From positions 1 to 64,000 of the forward strand of contig JASJEC010000017.1 of the NCBI GenBank assembly GCA_030064845.1: 64,000 bases of DNA. The letters are read 5' to 3'. The translations under genes were made by a program, and so were the position numbers. The DNA is from Kiloniellales bacterium. GTDB taxonomy: Bacteria > Pseudomonadota > Alphaproteobacteria > Kiloniellales > JAKSDN01. Below are positions 26,774 to 35,736 of the stretch, in pieces. The notes beneath the pieces are model-generated. The model saw nothing but the letters and a program-made list of their open reading frames with translations, was not told the origin of the DNA and made no database searches. The first letter of the stretch is position 1, and the number at the start of each line of letters is the position of its first letter.

Positions 26774-27169
26774 CTAACCCGCCGGGTAGTTCGAGACCTC
26801 GATCAGGTTGCCGTCCGGATCCCGGAAGTAGACCGATTGCATCTTCCCTTCGGCGCCGCTTTGTTCGCCCGGCCCCGCTATCACGGCGACACCGCAGGTT
26901 TCCAGATGCGCGACGACCTCGGCAAGGGGGGTCTCGGTGACGAAGCAGACATCCAGGGTCCCCGGCTCGGCGGTACGGGCGATCAGGTCGATCGGGCTCG
27001 GGTAGGGGTGGACGTTGATCTTCTGCCGGCCGAAGCGGAGCGCGACCCGCCCGCCGTCGAAGGTCTCGCGGATCATGCCCAGCACTGACACGTAGAAACG
27101 GCAGGTGGTCTCGATGTCGCGCGCGGTCAGGACCAGGTGATCCATCCGGTCGATCACGGGCACAGGCAC
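26774..27169 (-). CDS. VOC-family (glyoxalase-like) protein
   Basis: The 131-residue single-domain protein has two beta-alpha-beta-beta-beta modules: DHLVLTARDIETTCRFYVSV and DVCFVTETPLAEVV, ending in YFRDPDGNLIEVSNY. Probable metal ligands are the His in MDHLVL and the Glu in NLIEV. It resembles GLOD5/YaeR-type glyoxalase-fold proteins; no substrate can be given. A GTG at 27169 is the likely start, five bases past the stop of the MFS gene and preceded by GGAG; ATG 27145 is an alternative. It appears to be the last gene of the GGDEF-EAL/MFS transcript. Confidence 0.85.
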   Translation of the reverse strand: MPVPVIDRMDHLVLTARDIETTCRFYVSVLGMIRETFDGGRVALRFGRQKINVHPYPSPIDLIARTAEPGTLDVCFVTETPLAEVVAHLETCGVAVIAGPGEQSGAEGKMQSVYFRDPDGNLIEVSNYPAG

Positions 27170-27173
27170 AGGG

Positions 27174-28430
27174 CTACTCCGCCGCCTGGGGCACGGCCTG
27201 AAGGCGCCGCTCGCCCGGCAGGAAGGCGGCGGCCAGTGCTGCGATCGCGGCGATGCCGGCGAGGATGAGGAACAGCCAAACGAACTCGGCCGTCTGCTCC
27301 TGGACCAAGGCGACCAGCTTGATGGCCAGAGGCGCCGCCGTGAAGGAAAGCACGAACTTGACGCCGAAGGCGAGGCTGCGGTGGCGCTGCGGGGTATAGC
27401 GGGCCAGCAGGACGTTCTCCGCCGGCACCGCGGCGGCGGTCAGCACGACGGCCAGCACCGCCACCGCGACCAGCGGCAGGCCGGAGACCGTTGCCATGGC
27501 CAGCAGCACGGGCAGCTGGCAAAACCACGCGATGACGTAGATCGGCTTCAGCGGGTAGCGGTCGGCCAGGCGGCCGCCGACCACCTGCATGAACCCGCCG
27601 GCGACATAGACCCCGGCGACGAGCGCGCCGATGCCCAGCGTCCCCTGCCCCGCCAGGTCGCCGAGGCGCAGGTCGAAGAGCTTGGGCATGGCCGCCTGGG
27701 TGGCTTGAAAGATCAAGCCCATGATCAGCATGGTGAGCACCAGGATGAGATAGACGCGCAGCATGTCCCTGCGCGTGGGCGGCGCCTCGGCGTGCCGGTC
27801 GTGCCGGTTCTCGACGATCAGGCCGAGCGCCAAGCAGGCCAGCAGGGCGAGTCCGGTCAGGAGGACGATCACCCCGGGCACGATATAGGCGGCGCGCCAG
27901 CCGAAGGCATCGATCAGCACGCCCGCGGTCAGGCCCGCGAGAGCGACGCCGAGACTGCCGAAGATTCCGTTGATTCCGAGCGCCGTCCCCCGGTTCTTTG
28001 CGCTGCGCACGAGCCAGGCGATGCCCACGGGATGGTAGATCGAGGCAAACAGGCCGAGGGCGGCGAGACCGAACAGCAAGGCCTCGGGGCGATCGAGCAG
28101 CCCGCAGACGATGCCGGAGAGCCCCAGGCCGACGAAATAGACCACCATCATGCCGGTCGAGGACCAGCGGTCGGCCAGCCAGCCGGCCGGTATCGCCCCC
28201 AACCCGACCAGGAGCGCACCCAGGGTCCACAGCTCGATCAGCTCGTGATAGGGCAGCGACCAGGTCTCTTCGAGCGCCAGCACGACCACGAAATAGAAGG
28301 CCGTAAACATGTGCATGTAGCCATGGCCGAGGCAGGAGAAGACCAGGGAGAGCCGTTCGGAGCGCAAGAGACAGCCGATCGTTCGGGTGGAGCCTGCCCC
28401 ATCTCTAGCCCTTGCCGCGAATGCGGGCAA
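27174..28430 (-). CDS. Major facilitator superfamily transporter
   Basis: The product is about 418 residues with twelve predicted membrane helices. MFS loop motifs are visible, such as GWLADRW between helices 2 and 3 and GGRLADRYPLKPIY in the second half. The N-terminal GHGYMHMF segment and YHPVGIAWLV resemble sugar/fosmidomycin-resistance type exporters. The substrate is unknown. The start is uncertain: the frame begins with TTG at 28430, 18 bases after the GGDEF-EAL stop, with only a weak ribosome site. It is followed closely by the VOC gene. Confidence 0.85.
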   Translation of the reverse strand: MPAFAARARDGAGSTRTIGCLLRSERLSLVFSCLGHGYMHMFTAFYFVVVLALEETWSLPYHELIELWTLGALLVGLGAIPAGWLADRWSSTGMMVVYFVGLGLSGIVCGLLDRPEALLFGLAALGLFASIYHPVGIAWLVRSAKNRGTALGINGIFGSLGVALAGLTAGVLIDAFGWRAAYIVPGVIVLLTGLALLACLALGLIVENRHDRHAEAPPTRRDMLRVYLILVLTMLIMGLIFQATQAAMPKLFDLRLGDLAGQGTLGIGALVAGVYVAGGFMQVVGGRLADRYPLKPIYVIAWFCQLPVLLAMATVSGLPLVAVAVLAVVLTAAAVPAENVLLARYTPQRHRSLAFGVKFVLSFTAAPLAIKLVALVQEQTAEFVWLFLILAGIAAIAALAAAFLPGERRLQAVPQAAE

Positions 28431-28448
28431 GGCGCGGCGGCTCTTGGC

Positions 28449-30794
28449 CTATTCCCCGCGACCCGCGCGCTTGAGGGCAGGCGCGTGCCGGGCGGTCTCG
28501 ATCTCGCCCGTCTCCATCTTGACCGCGTTGGTGCCCAGGAAATCGGCGAAGGCCTCGGGCGCGAGCGGCTTGCTGAAAAGGAACCCCTGGGCTTCCTCGC
28601 AGCCCTGCTCCTCGAGACAGCGGAGCTGATCCTCGGTCTCGACGCCCTCGGCGATCACACCGATGTTGAGGCTGTGGCCGAGCCGGATCGCGGCCGAGCA
28701 GATCGCCGCGTCGTTGGCATCGGTCATGATGTCGCGCACGAAGGACTGATCGATCTTCAGGCGGTCCACCGGAAACTTCTTCAGCCGGTCGAGCGAGGAA
28801 TAGCCGGTGCCGAAATCGTCGATCGACATCATGACGCCGATCATCTTGAGGCACTCGAGGATCCTGAGACTGGCATCGCCCCCGGCCATCGCCGCGCCTT
28901 CCGTGATCTCCAGCTCCAGGAAGCGCGACTCGAGCCCGGCGCCCCGCAGGGCGTCCTCGACCTGCTCGACCAGTTCGTGGTGCTTGAAGTGGACCGGAGA
29001 GAGGTTGACCGAAACGCAGATCGGCGGGAGTCCCTGCTCCTGCCAGGACCGGTTCTGCTGGCAGACCTCGTGCAGCAGCCATTGGGTGATCGAAACGATC
29101 AGCCCTGCAGACTCGGCCACCGGAATGAACTCGGAGGGCGGGATCAAGCCGCGTTCCGGATGGCGCCAGCGGAGCAGCGCCTCGGCACCGACGATCCGGC
29201 GCGAGGCGATCTCAAAGCGCGGCTGGTAGACGATGTGGAACTGCCCGCCCTGCAGCGCGAGCCGCAGATCCTTTTCCAGCTGGCGCTGCGCCTTGACCGC
29301 CGTGTTCATTGCCTCGTCGTAGACCTGCCAGCTGCCGCGCCCCATCTCCTTCGCCCGGTAGAGCGCGAGATCCGCGTTCAACAGCAGCTGGTGGGTATCG
29401 CCGTGGTCCTGCGGGTAGATCGTGATGCCGATGCTCGTCCCGGAATGGATCTCGTGCTCGTCGATCCAGAACGGGCGCGCGATCTCGCGCACCATGCGAT
29501 CGGCCAGGTTCGTCACCCCGTCGCTGTCCCGGCAGTTGGTGACGATCACGGCGAACTCGTCGCCGCCCAGGCGCGCCACCGTATCGGTCCGGCGCGCGCA
29601 ATTAAGCAGCCGTACCGAGACCTGCCGCAGGAGCTCGTCGCCGGCGGGATGCCCCAGGGTGTCGTTGACGTTCTTGAAGCGATCGAGATCGAGCAGCATG
29701 AGCCCGACCACGTGGCCGCTCCTCTCGCTCTGCGCGATCGCTTCGTTCAGCCTCATGTGGAACTGCGCCCGGTTCGGCAAGGCCGTCAGGGCGTCCTCCA
29801 GGGCCATGCGGCGGATCGTCGCCTCGGTCTCCTCCCGATCGGAAACGTCGGAAACCGTCATGACCACGTGGTCGGCGCTGGTCTTTCGCGAGTTAACCCG
29901 CACCCAGCGACCGTCGGCGTGCTGCAAGCCCGACGCACTTAGGGGCGTCTCACTGCGCACCGGGCTTCGCGTCTCGGCGGCGTCGGGCGCGCCTTCCGGA
30001 TCCGCCAGGACGCCACGCGTATGGCCTTCCCGGACCAACTCTTCGAACGCGAGGCCCGGCCGCAGAAGATCGTAGAGCCCCGGGTAGAGCCGGCGAAACC
30101 TCTCGTTGCACAGGATCAAGCGGTCTTCCGGGTCCCACAGCGCGAAACCTTCCGAGATGCACTCCACCACATCGGCGAGGCGCCCCTGCGCCTCGCTCAA
30201 GAGGTCGTTCGACAGCTTGGCGTCGTTCGCGTGCTGCTCGATGCGCCGCTGGAGACCTTCCAGCATGTCGACACGCGCTTCCAGTTCCTGCTTGGAGTCG
30301 GCAAGCGCCTGTTCGGCGCCGCTCTGCTCGCCGACGTCGCGCAGAATGACCGTGAAGATCGTCTCGTCGCCCAACCGCCGCTTGGCGATCGAGGCCTCGG
30401 CCAGGAACTCGGCGCCGTCGCGGCGCAGGCCGGCGACCCGGCCCGCCGGCATCATCGGGCGACTGACCTCGCTCGCCTCCTTGAACTCGCGAAGCTGGTC
30501 CCGGTGGCTCGCGCGGAAGCGTTCGGGCAGAAGGTCTTCGAGAGACCGGCCCAGGATGTCCTCGGCCCGGTGACCAAAAATCGCCTCGGCGCCTCTGTTG
30601 AACGCCAGGATATGCTGCTCTTGGTCAGCGACGATGATGGCCTCGGAAGTCATCTCGAGGAGGCCGGAGAGGCCGGCCTCGACCTTTTGTTCGCACGCCG
30701 GCCGCTGTTGGCGCCGGAATATCCGCGCCCGCAAGGAGGCCAGACCGAGGCGAGCCGCCGCTACGACGCCACCGCCGGTCAGCACGGCAGGCAT
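28449..30794 (-). CDS. PAS-PAS-GGDEF-EAL cyclic-di-GMP enzyme
   Basis: The 781-residue protein has a short hydrophobic N-terminus, a PAS domain at about 45-160, a coiled coil, a second PAS-like domain at about 205-335, then GGDEF and EAL domains. The GGDEF active site is intact (ARLGGDEFAVI). The EAL domain keeps the key motifs GAEALLRW, DDFGTGYSSL, KIDQSFV, EGVE and QGFLFSKPL. It could both make and break cyclic di-GMP, with PAS sensing deciding the direction. There is no clear long membrane domain. It is 18 bases upstream of the MFS gene on the same strand, so it may share a transcript with transporter and VOC genes. Confidence 0.93.
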   Translation of the reverse strand: MPAVLTGGGVVAAARLGLASLRARIFRRQQRPACEQKVEAGLSGLLEMTSEAIIVADQEQHILAFNRGAEAIFGHRAEDILGRSLEDLLPERFRASHRDQLREFKEASEVSRPMMPAGRVAGLRRDGAEFLAEASIAKRRLGDETIFTVILRDVGEQSGAEQALADSKQELEARVDMLEGLQRRIEQHANDAKLSNDLLSEAQGRLADVVECISEGFALWDPEDRLILCNERFRRLYPGLYDLLRPGLAFEELVREGHTRGVLADPEGAPDAAETRSPVRSETPLSASGLQHADGRWVRVNSRKTSADHVVMTVSDVSDREETEATIRRMALEDALTALPNRAQFHMRLNEAIAQSERSGHVVGLMLLDLDRFKNVNDTLGHPAGDELLRQVSVRLLNCARRTDTVARLGGDEFAVIVTNCRDSDGVTNLADRMVREIARPFWIDEHEIHSGTSIGITIYPQDHGDTHQLLLNADLALYRAKEMGRGSWQVYDEAMNTAVKAQRQLEKDLRLALQGGQFHIVYQPRFEIASRRIVGAEALLRWRHPERGLIPPSEFIPVAESAGLIVSITQWLLHEVCQQNRSWQEQGLPPICVSVNLSPVHFKHHELVEQVEDALRGAGLESRFLELEITEGAAMAGGDASLRILECLKMIGVMMSIDDFGTGYSSLDRLKKFPVDRLKIDQSFVRDIMTDANDAAICSAAIRLGHSLNIGVIAEGVETEDQLRCLEEQGCEEAQGFLFSKPLAPEAFADFLGTNAVKMETGEIETARHAPALKRAGRGE

Positions 30795-31375
30795 CCTGTC
30801 TTGGCGCGGACACGGTCTGTCCCGAAATCGTTCATCAGGCTTTCATCGCCCCAGGTGCCGAGGCGCCAGGCGGCCGACTGCGCCGCGACCGGCGTTGAAC
30901 TGCCACGCCTCTCCGCTCTCCGAAGAAATCCACGCTCATGTCGGACGATCTTCAGCCCTCGTAGCTTTGGCCAAACGGAAACGCCGGCGCTGTGCCGGAA
31001 AACGCCTATTGAGTAAGAAAAATCTTAATCAACCATAAATTGCCATTGAAACGAGGCGGGAAAGGCCGCCGACGCGGCCCGCCGGATACCTCGGCGCCGG
31101 TGCTATCAGGAATAAAGCCACGGGGTTGACCAGCCGGCGAGCCGGCTGGACGACCGACGTGATTCAGCCTGGGCTATACAATCCACGGTTTTACCAAACC
31201 CAACCGCGGCCGTGGCGCGCCGCGGCCCTTTGGCCGGCGACGTTCACGGCAGCGTGATCAACGTCATGAAATTGCCCAGATTCGGCCGGATCAGCGCCCC
31301 GGGATCGCCCGGGGCCGGTCTCATTGACGGGCTACTTCTTTATCGTGAGAGGCAAAGGAAGAGACGGAACAAGAC
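30795..31375. other. Intergenic region with several GC-rich hairpins
   Basis: This 581-base stretch has no recognisable gene; the ORFs on either strand lack family features. It separates the minus-strand GGDEF-EAL gene from a small plus-strand ORF at 31376. Perfect hairpins are present at 31130-31149 (CCAGCCGG with CCGGCTGG, loop of four) and 31296-31315 (GCCCCGGG with CCCGGGGC, loop of four). A weaker one lies near 31205-31230. A structured leader or small RNA read toward 31376 is possible. Confidence 0.45.
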
Positions 31376-31543
31376 ATGACTCGTCCGGTCACACAGAGGA
31401 CCCTCCGCCCGGCCAGGGACGGCCAGGAGCGCTCCTCTTCAGCCCCCAAGCAGCCGCCGGTCGATCTCGATCGCGTCGTCTGGGACCCCGAGTACCGCGC
31501 TGCGGTCCGTCTGGAGCTCAAATCGGCCCCTCACGCTCCCTAG
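31376..31543 (+). CDS. Small conserved-looking protein of 55 residues
   Basis: The frame ATG...TAG encodes a 55-residue protein with a basic, Pro/Arg-rich N-terminus and a compact C-terminal motif (DLDRVVWDPEYRAAVR). That motif resembles small alphaproteobacterial proteins of unknown function. An AAGGAAGAG stretch lies upstream of the ATG, although the spacing is long. A strong intrinsic terminator on the same strand begins 35 bases after the stop, which supports transcription of this gene. An alternative frame at 31324-31578 overlaps it but has a poor composition. Confidence 0.6.
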   Translation: MTRPVTQRTLRPARDGQERSSSAPKQPPVDLDRVVWDPEYRAAVRLELKSAPHAP

Positions 31544-31577
31544 ACTCCTCCCTACAGTCGCCATCGGGCGACACCTG

Positions 31578-31613
31578 AACGCCCGCGCCACATTTCGGCG
31601 CGGGCGTTTTTCT
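31578..31613 (+). terminator. Intrinsic terminator
   Basis: AACGCCCGCGCC and GGCGCGGGCGTT form a stem of about 12 bp with a seven-base loop, followed by TTTTT on the plus strand. It ends the transcript of the small gene at 31376-31543. On the minus strand only two T residues follow, so it works mainly on plus. Confidence 0.92.
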
Positions 31614-31645
31614 TTGGCACCGCCGGCTCCCGTGCCGCGGGCCGA

Positions 31646-33250
31646 TCAACGAACCTGGTGGCGCCAGCGTTCGATGGTTTCGTAGATGAGATCCCAGTCG
31701 GGCTGGTTCTGGCTCTGCCACGCGGTCGAGAAGACCGCGGTGTCACTCTGCGGCCGCTGCTCCGGTGCGAGGTTCTTGAACCGCAGGCGAAGCGGGAGCG
31801 TAACGCCCTCGCCCACGACCACGGCCTCCTGACTGCGCAGGGCCGGCAGGGCGTTCAGCATACCCATGGCGCTTTCCGGCAGCACCTTGCGGACGAATTC
31901 CTGGTCCTTGTCGTTGCTCATACGCAGCGCGAAGATCGTGTTGCACTGGGAGAGAATCGTTTCATCGAGCTCCGACGGCCGCTGCGTGACCAGGCAGAGT
32001 GAGACGCCGTATTTCCGGCCCTCCTTGGCGATCCGCGAGATCGCGTCGCGCGTCGGTTCGAAGGCGTCGTTGCGGTCGCGCGGGATGTAGCGGTGCGCCT
32101 CTTCGCAGACCACCAGAACCGGAATCGAGTCTTCCCGCGGACTCCAGATCGCGAAGTCGAAGATCATGCGGCACATTAGCGAGACCACGACCTCGACGAT
32201 CTCCGAGGGCACGCCGGAGAGGTCGAAGATGGTGACCGGCTTGTCCTCGACCGGGATGCGCATGATCCGGGCGATCACGTCGGCCATGGTGTCGGTTACC
32301 TTGAGGCCCGAGAACATGAAGGCGAAGCGCTTGTCGCTGCGCAGACTTTCGATCCGCGCGACTAGGCGCAGGTAGGGCGTCGATTGCTCGGCCTTCTCGA
32401 AGGCGCCCATCTCCTTCTGAATCAGATGGGTCAGGCTGCTCAGCTGATAGGGCATCGGCGTATCGACGGTCACGAAGTTGGCCTGGGCGTTCTCGCCCAT
32501 GAAATTGCGCTTCGCCTCGACCACGGCCTGCTTGAGGATGGCCGACTCCGCCTGCCGGGCCACCCGGTCGGGACTGCAGAGGACCTCGACCAGTTCTTCG
32601 AAGTTGAGCAGCCAGTAGGGCAGCTGAAGATTGTCCGGGGTGATGACCTCGGCCCGGTCGCCGAAAGCGCGGCTGTATTCGTTGTGCGGGTCGAGCAGGA
32701 CGATGTGTCCCCAGGGGTGGTGATCGAGGACCGACCGGAGGATGACCGCCAGCGAGCAGGACTTGCCGGAACCGGTCGTGCCGAGCACCGCGAAGTGCTT
32801 GCCGAGAAGCTCGTCGCTCATGACGTAGACAGGCAAGCTGGTATCCTGGTGCAGCCTGCCGACCTCGATGTTGGTGGCGCTCGGCTTGGCATAGATCTGC
32901 GCCAGTTCGTTGCGGGTCGCTTCGTAGATCGGCGCGCCCAGAGCCGGGTAGATGGAAACACCGCGCTGGAACGAGAAGCCGCCGCCGACCGCCAGGTCCT
33001 TATCGGAAATGAGCGCCTCGCCGAAGAGATCGACCTCGATTCGCCGCCTGTCGGTGAGTTCCGGCGGAGTCGAGGGGTTCTCGATCGTCAGGCCGTTGAT
33101 CACGCCGAACGCGATCGACTGGGAGGTCAGCACCTTCACCAGCGCGCCGATCTGGAGAGGCTTGGCCGAGGCCTCCTGGACCAGGACCCCGGTCACCTGA
33201 GCACCGGAAATCGACGTTACGTACCCTGTCTTGACCAGCTTTTCCGACAT
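31646..33250 (-). CDS. HerA-like ATPase (DUF87)
   Basis: The 534-residue protein has an N-terminal beta-rich HAS-barrel-like part (about 1-90). A HerA/FtsK-type ATPase follows, with Walker A GTTGSGKS at 157-164, Walker B VLVVCEEAHRYIP and the sensor-like VTQRPSELDETILSQC. Bacterial and archaeal HerA proteins are hexameric DNA translocases that usually work with a nuclease (NurA) in DNA end processing or defence. No nuclease gene is adjacent here. The frame extends to 33553, but ATG 33250 starts the conserved barrel and has a weak CAGGGGG site. The stop is 33 bases from the terminator of the convergent small gene. Confidence 0.88.
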   Translation of the reverse strand: MSEKLVKTGYVTSISGAQVTGVLVQEASAKPLQIGALVKVLTSQSIAFGVINGLTIENPSTPPELTDRRRIEVDLFGEALISDKDLAVGGGFSFQRGVSIYPALGAPIYEATRNELAQIYAKPSATNIEVGRLHQDTSLPVYVMSDELLGKHFAVLGTTGSGKSCSLAVILRSVLDHHPWGHIVLLDPHNEYSRAFGDRAEVITPDNLQLPYWLLNFEELVEVLCSPDRVARQAESAILKQAVVEAKRNFMGENAQANFVTVDTPMPYQLSSLTHLIQKEMGAFEKAEQSTPYLRLVARIESLRSDKRFAFMFSGLKVTDTMADVIARIMRIPVEDKPVTIFDLSGVPSEIVEVVVSLMCRMIFDFAIWSPREDSIPVLVVCEEAHRYIPRDRNDAFEPTRDAISRIAKEGRKYGVSLCLVTQRPSELDETILSQCNTIFALRMSNDKDQEFVRKVLPESAMGMLNALPALRSQEAVVVGEGVTLPLRLRFKNLAPEQRPQSDTAVFSTAWQSQNQPDWDLIYETIERWRHQVR

Positions 33251-33611
33251 AGGAAAACGACCCCCTGAATTGTCTTGGAAGGGCGCCGGGGCGTGGATAT
33301 GAAGGGGCCGCCGGGCCTCCTCGAAGTTCCGCAACATAAACAACGACGACTGGAAAGATTCGGTTAACCCGGCCCCGCGACTACCGGCCAATCCATCCCG
33401 GCCACAGCCGGTGCCGGCACGAAGGAAAACAGGCCAAATCGCTGATTTATCGAAATCTTCCGGCGCCATCCCAGGGCCGCGGCGTCCTTGACCGCATCGG
33501 CGTTCTGGCGACGGCAAGGTTAAGCCGGCGCCGCGGGAGGTAGGCGGCGTCAAACTACGGCGGGGCGCCTCGCGCCTTCGCTGGATAGAAGTCCTGGGAT
33601 CTGAGCCGAGA

Positions 33612-33688
33612 TGGTCGGAGCGGCGGGATTTGAACCCACGACCCCTTGTCCCCCAGACAAGTGCGCTACCAGGCTGCGCTACGCTCCG
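33612..33688 (-). tRNA. tRNA-Pro (anticodon GGG)
   Basis: Read on the minus strand, the acceptor CGGAGCG pairs with CGCTCCG. The anticodon stem CTTGT/ACAAG encloses a loop with GGG, and the T arm contains GGTTCAAATCC. CCA is encoded (33612-33614). The position beside merR and ihfA is common in alphaproteobacteria. Confidence 0.97.
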
Positions 33689-33790
33689 ACCGGAAACCGG
33701 CTACCGCCGGCGGGGCCGCCGAACGGCGGCTGCTCTTCTATATAGACAGCGCCGCCGGCTGGCAACGGCGCAGGTGGACGGCCACGCGCG

Positions 33791-34228
33791 CTATTCGGAG
33801 GGGGACGGCTGTGTTGCCGCGCGCAGCATCTCGCGCAACTCGGTCAGCTCGCGGCGCAGCGCCTCGAGCTCGCGGCGCTGCTCGACGGAGAGGCCCGACG
33901 CCGGCCCGGCGGCCGGACCGCTGCGGCCCTCGATCCGGGCCGCAACCGACGCGGTCTCAGATTGCCGCGGTCCGCCTTCGCGAAGCAGGCGCTGCACTCC
34001 TTTGATCGTGTAGCCGTCGGCGTAGAGCAGATCGCGGATGTGCTGAAGTAGCTGGATGTCCTCGGGGCGGTAGTAGCGCCGCCCCCCGCCCCGTTTGAGA
34101 GGCTTAACCTGGCTGAACTTGGTCTCCCAGAAGCGCAGCACGTGCTGCGGTACCTCGAGATGCTGCGAGACTTCGCTGATCGTGCGAAAAGCCGCATCCG
34201 ATTTTGCATTGCGTCGCGTTGTCGCCAT
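33791..34228 (-). CDS. MerR-family transcriptional regulator
   Basis: The 145-residue protein has a MerR winged helix-turn-helix at about 15-85 ([20 protein letters not shown] and [20 protein letters not shown]). A C-terminal helical coil (about 115-140) should mediate dimerisation. There is no Cys-rich metal pocket, so it is not a classical mercury or copper sensor. In many alphaproteobacteria this gene lies between ihfA and tRNA-Pro; its target is not established. It follows ihfA on the same strand after 71 bases. Confidence 0.9.
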   Translation of the reverse strand: MATTRRNAKSDAAFRTISEVSQHLEVPQHVLRFWETKFSQVKPLKRGGGRRYYRPEDIQLLQHIRDLLYADGYTIKGVQRLLREGGPRQSETASVAARIEGRSGPAAGPASGLSVEQRRELEALRRELTELREMLRAATQPSPSE

Positions 34229-34299
34229 GACCGTTCAATCACTCTCCGCTATGCATCGGGCCGGCTGGAGGCCTGGACGGCCCGCCGCTGTCGCACGCT

Positions 34300-34620
34300 T
34301 CAAGACTCTTCCGACGAGGAGCCGAGCAGCATCTGGTTGATGCGGTTCTTCAGAACGTGGGAGGCGCGAAAGACCAGGACCCGCCGCGGCAGGATCGGCA
34401 CCTCCTCGCCGGTCTTCGGGTTGCGCCCGATGCGCTTGCCCTTCTGGCGCACAGAGAAGCTGCCGAACGACGAGATCTTGACCATCTCGCCGCGAACCAG
34501 CGCGCTGGAGACCTCGCTCAGCACGGATTCGACCAGCTCGGCCGATTCGTTGCGTGAAAGCCCAACCTCTTGATAGACCGCCTCGCTCAGATCCGCGCGC
34601 GTGACCGTATGTCCGGTCAT
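34300..34620 (-). CDS. ihfA: Integration host factor subunit alpha
   Basis: The 106-residue protein is a DNABII nucleoid protein: [34 protein letters not shown], and the DNA-bending arm [14 protein letters not shown]. As the alpha subunit it pairs with IhfB to bend DNA in replication, recombination and transcription. ATG 34620 is chosen because GGGAGGG precedes it; an in-frame ATG six codons upstream is less likely. It lies between fabH and merR on the minus strand. Confidence 0.95.
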   Translation of the reverse strand: MTGHTVTRADLSEAVYQEVGLSRNESAELVESVLSEVSSALVRGEMVKISSFGSFSVRQKGKRIGRNPKTGEEVPILPRRVLVFRASHVLKNRINQMLLGSSSEES

Positions 34621-34747
34621 AGAGCCCTCCCATACCAATTATCACAACAGGTTAGACCATGCTCGCGAGGTGGTCAATTAACCATGACTGTCTCAAGGCT
34701 TGATTGTAGACCGGGCGCCCATCCCGCCCCGGGAGTCCGGTGGGACT

Positions 34748-35722
34748 CTACCAGCGGATCAGTGCCGACCCCCAGGTGAAGCCGCCGCCCATGGCCTCGA
34801 CCAGGACCAGATGACCGGGCTGAATCCGGCCGTCGGAGGCTGCTTCCGCCAGCGCCAGGGGGATCGACGCCGCCGAGGTGTTGGCGTGGCGGTCGACCGT
34901 GACCACGACCCGCTCCTCGGGCAGGTCGAGCCGCTGAGCCATCGACTCGATGATGCGGAGGTTGGCCTGATGCGGCACGAGCCAGTCGATGTCCTCGGGC
35001 TTCAGGCCGTTGGCCGCCAGGGCGGCGTCTACCGCCTCGCTCATGCGAACCACAGCGTGCCGATAGACTTCGCGTCCCGCCATGCGCAGCAGCCCGGTCG
35101 TACGGGTCGAGGACGGGCCACCGTCGACGTAGAGCGCGTCGTGGTGGCGGCCGTCGGAATAGACGTGGGTCGAGAGCACGCCGCGGTCCGCGGCCCGGCC
35201 CTCGCCCTCGCCCGCCTCCAGGACGACCGCGCCGGCACCATCGCCGAACAGCACGCAGGTGCCGCGGTCTTCCCAATCGAGAATGCGCGAGAAGGTCTCG
35301 GCGCCGACGACCAGGGCCTTTTTCGACTGGCCGGAGCGGATGAAGTTGTCAGCGACGGCCAGGGCGTAGATGAAACCGCTGCATACCGCCTGAACATCGA
35401 AGGCCGCGCCGCGCGTCATGCCGAGATGCGCCTGAATGCGGGTCGCCGTGGCGGGAAATGTCTCGTCGGGGGTGGCGGTTGCGCAGACGATCAGATCGAG
35501 GTCGTCGCCGGCAATACCGGCCTGGCGCAGCGCCTCGTTGGACGCCTCGACGCCCAGGTCCGACGTCAGTTCACCCTCGGCGGCAATGTGCCGTTGACGA
35601 ATCCCGGTCCGCTTGCGGATCCAATCGTCCGAGGTGTCGACTCTCGCCGCCAGGTCTTGATTGGTGAGGACTTCTGCTGGCAGGTAGGCACCGCAGCCGG
35701 CCACCTTGGAACGAATCGTCAT
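34748..35722 (-). CDS. fabH: 3-oxoacyl-[ACP] synthase III
   Basis: The 324-residue protein is a KASIII condensing enzyme. The catalytic Cys is in [14 protein letters not shown], the His in [12 protein letters not shown] and the Asn in [15 protein letters not shown]. It starts fatty acid synthesis by joining acetyl-CoA (or a branched acyl-CoA) to malonyl-ACP. It follows plsX by 14 bases, the usual plsX-fabH operon, and is followed by ihfA. Confidence 0.97.
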   Translation of the reverse strand: MTIRSKVAGCGAYLPAEVLTNQDLAARVDTSDDWIRKRTGIRQRHIAAEGELTSDLGVEASNEALRQAGIAGDDLDLIVCATATPDETFPATATRIQAHLGMTRGAAFDVQAVCSGFIYALAVADNFIRSGQSKKALVVGAETFSRILDWEDRGTCVLFGDGAGAVVLEAGEGEGRAADRGVLSTHVYSDGRHHDALYVDGGPSSTRTTGLLRMAGREVYRHAVVRMSEAVDAALAANGLKPEDIDWLVPHQANLRIIESMAQRLDLPEERVVVTVDRHANTSAASIPLALAEAASDGRIQPGHLVLVEAMGGGFTWGSALIRW

Positions 35723-35736
35723 CCTGAGGCCGCCAC

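Noticed and set aside
27381-29942. Long plus-strand ORF of 853 codons
   Set aside because: It is antisense to the MFS and GGDEF-EAL genes; the sequence is low-complexity (His, Asp, Gly, Arg rich) and typical of a GC-rich shadow frame.
31324-31578. Plus-strand ORF of 84 codons overlapping the small gene
   Set aside because: Composition is Ser/Arg/Gly/Pro-rich and it runs into the terminator stem; the overlapping 55-codon frame has a better motif and ends before the terminator.
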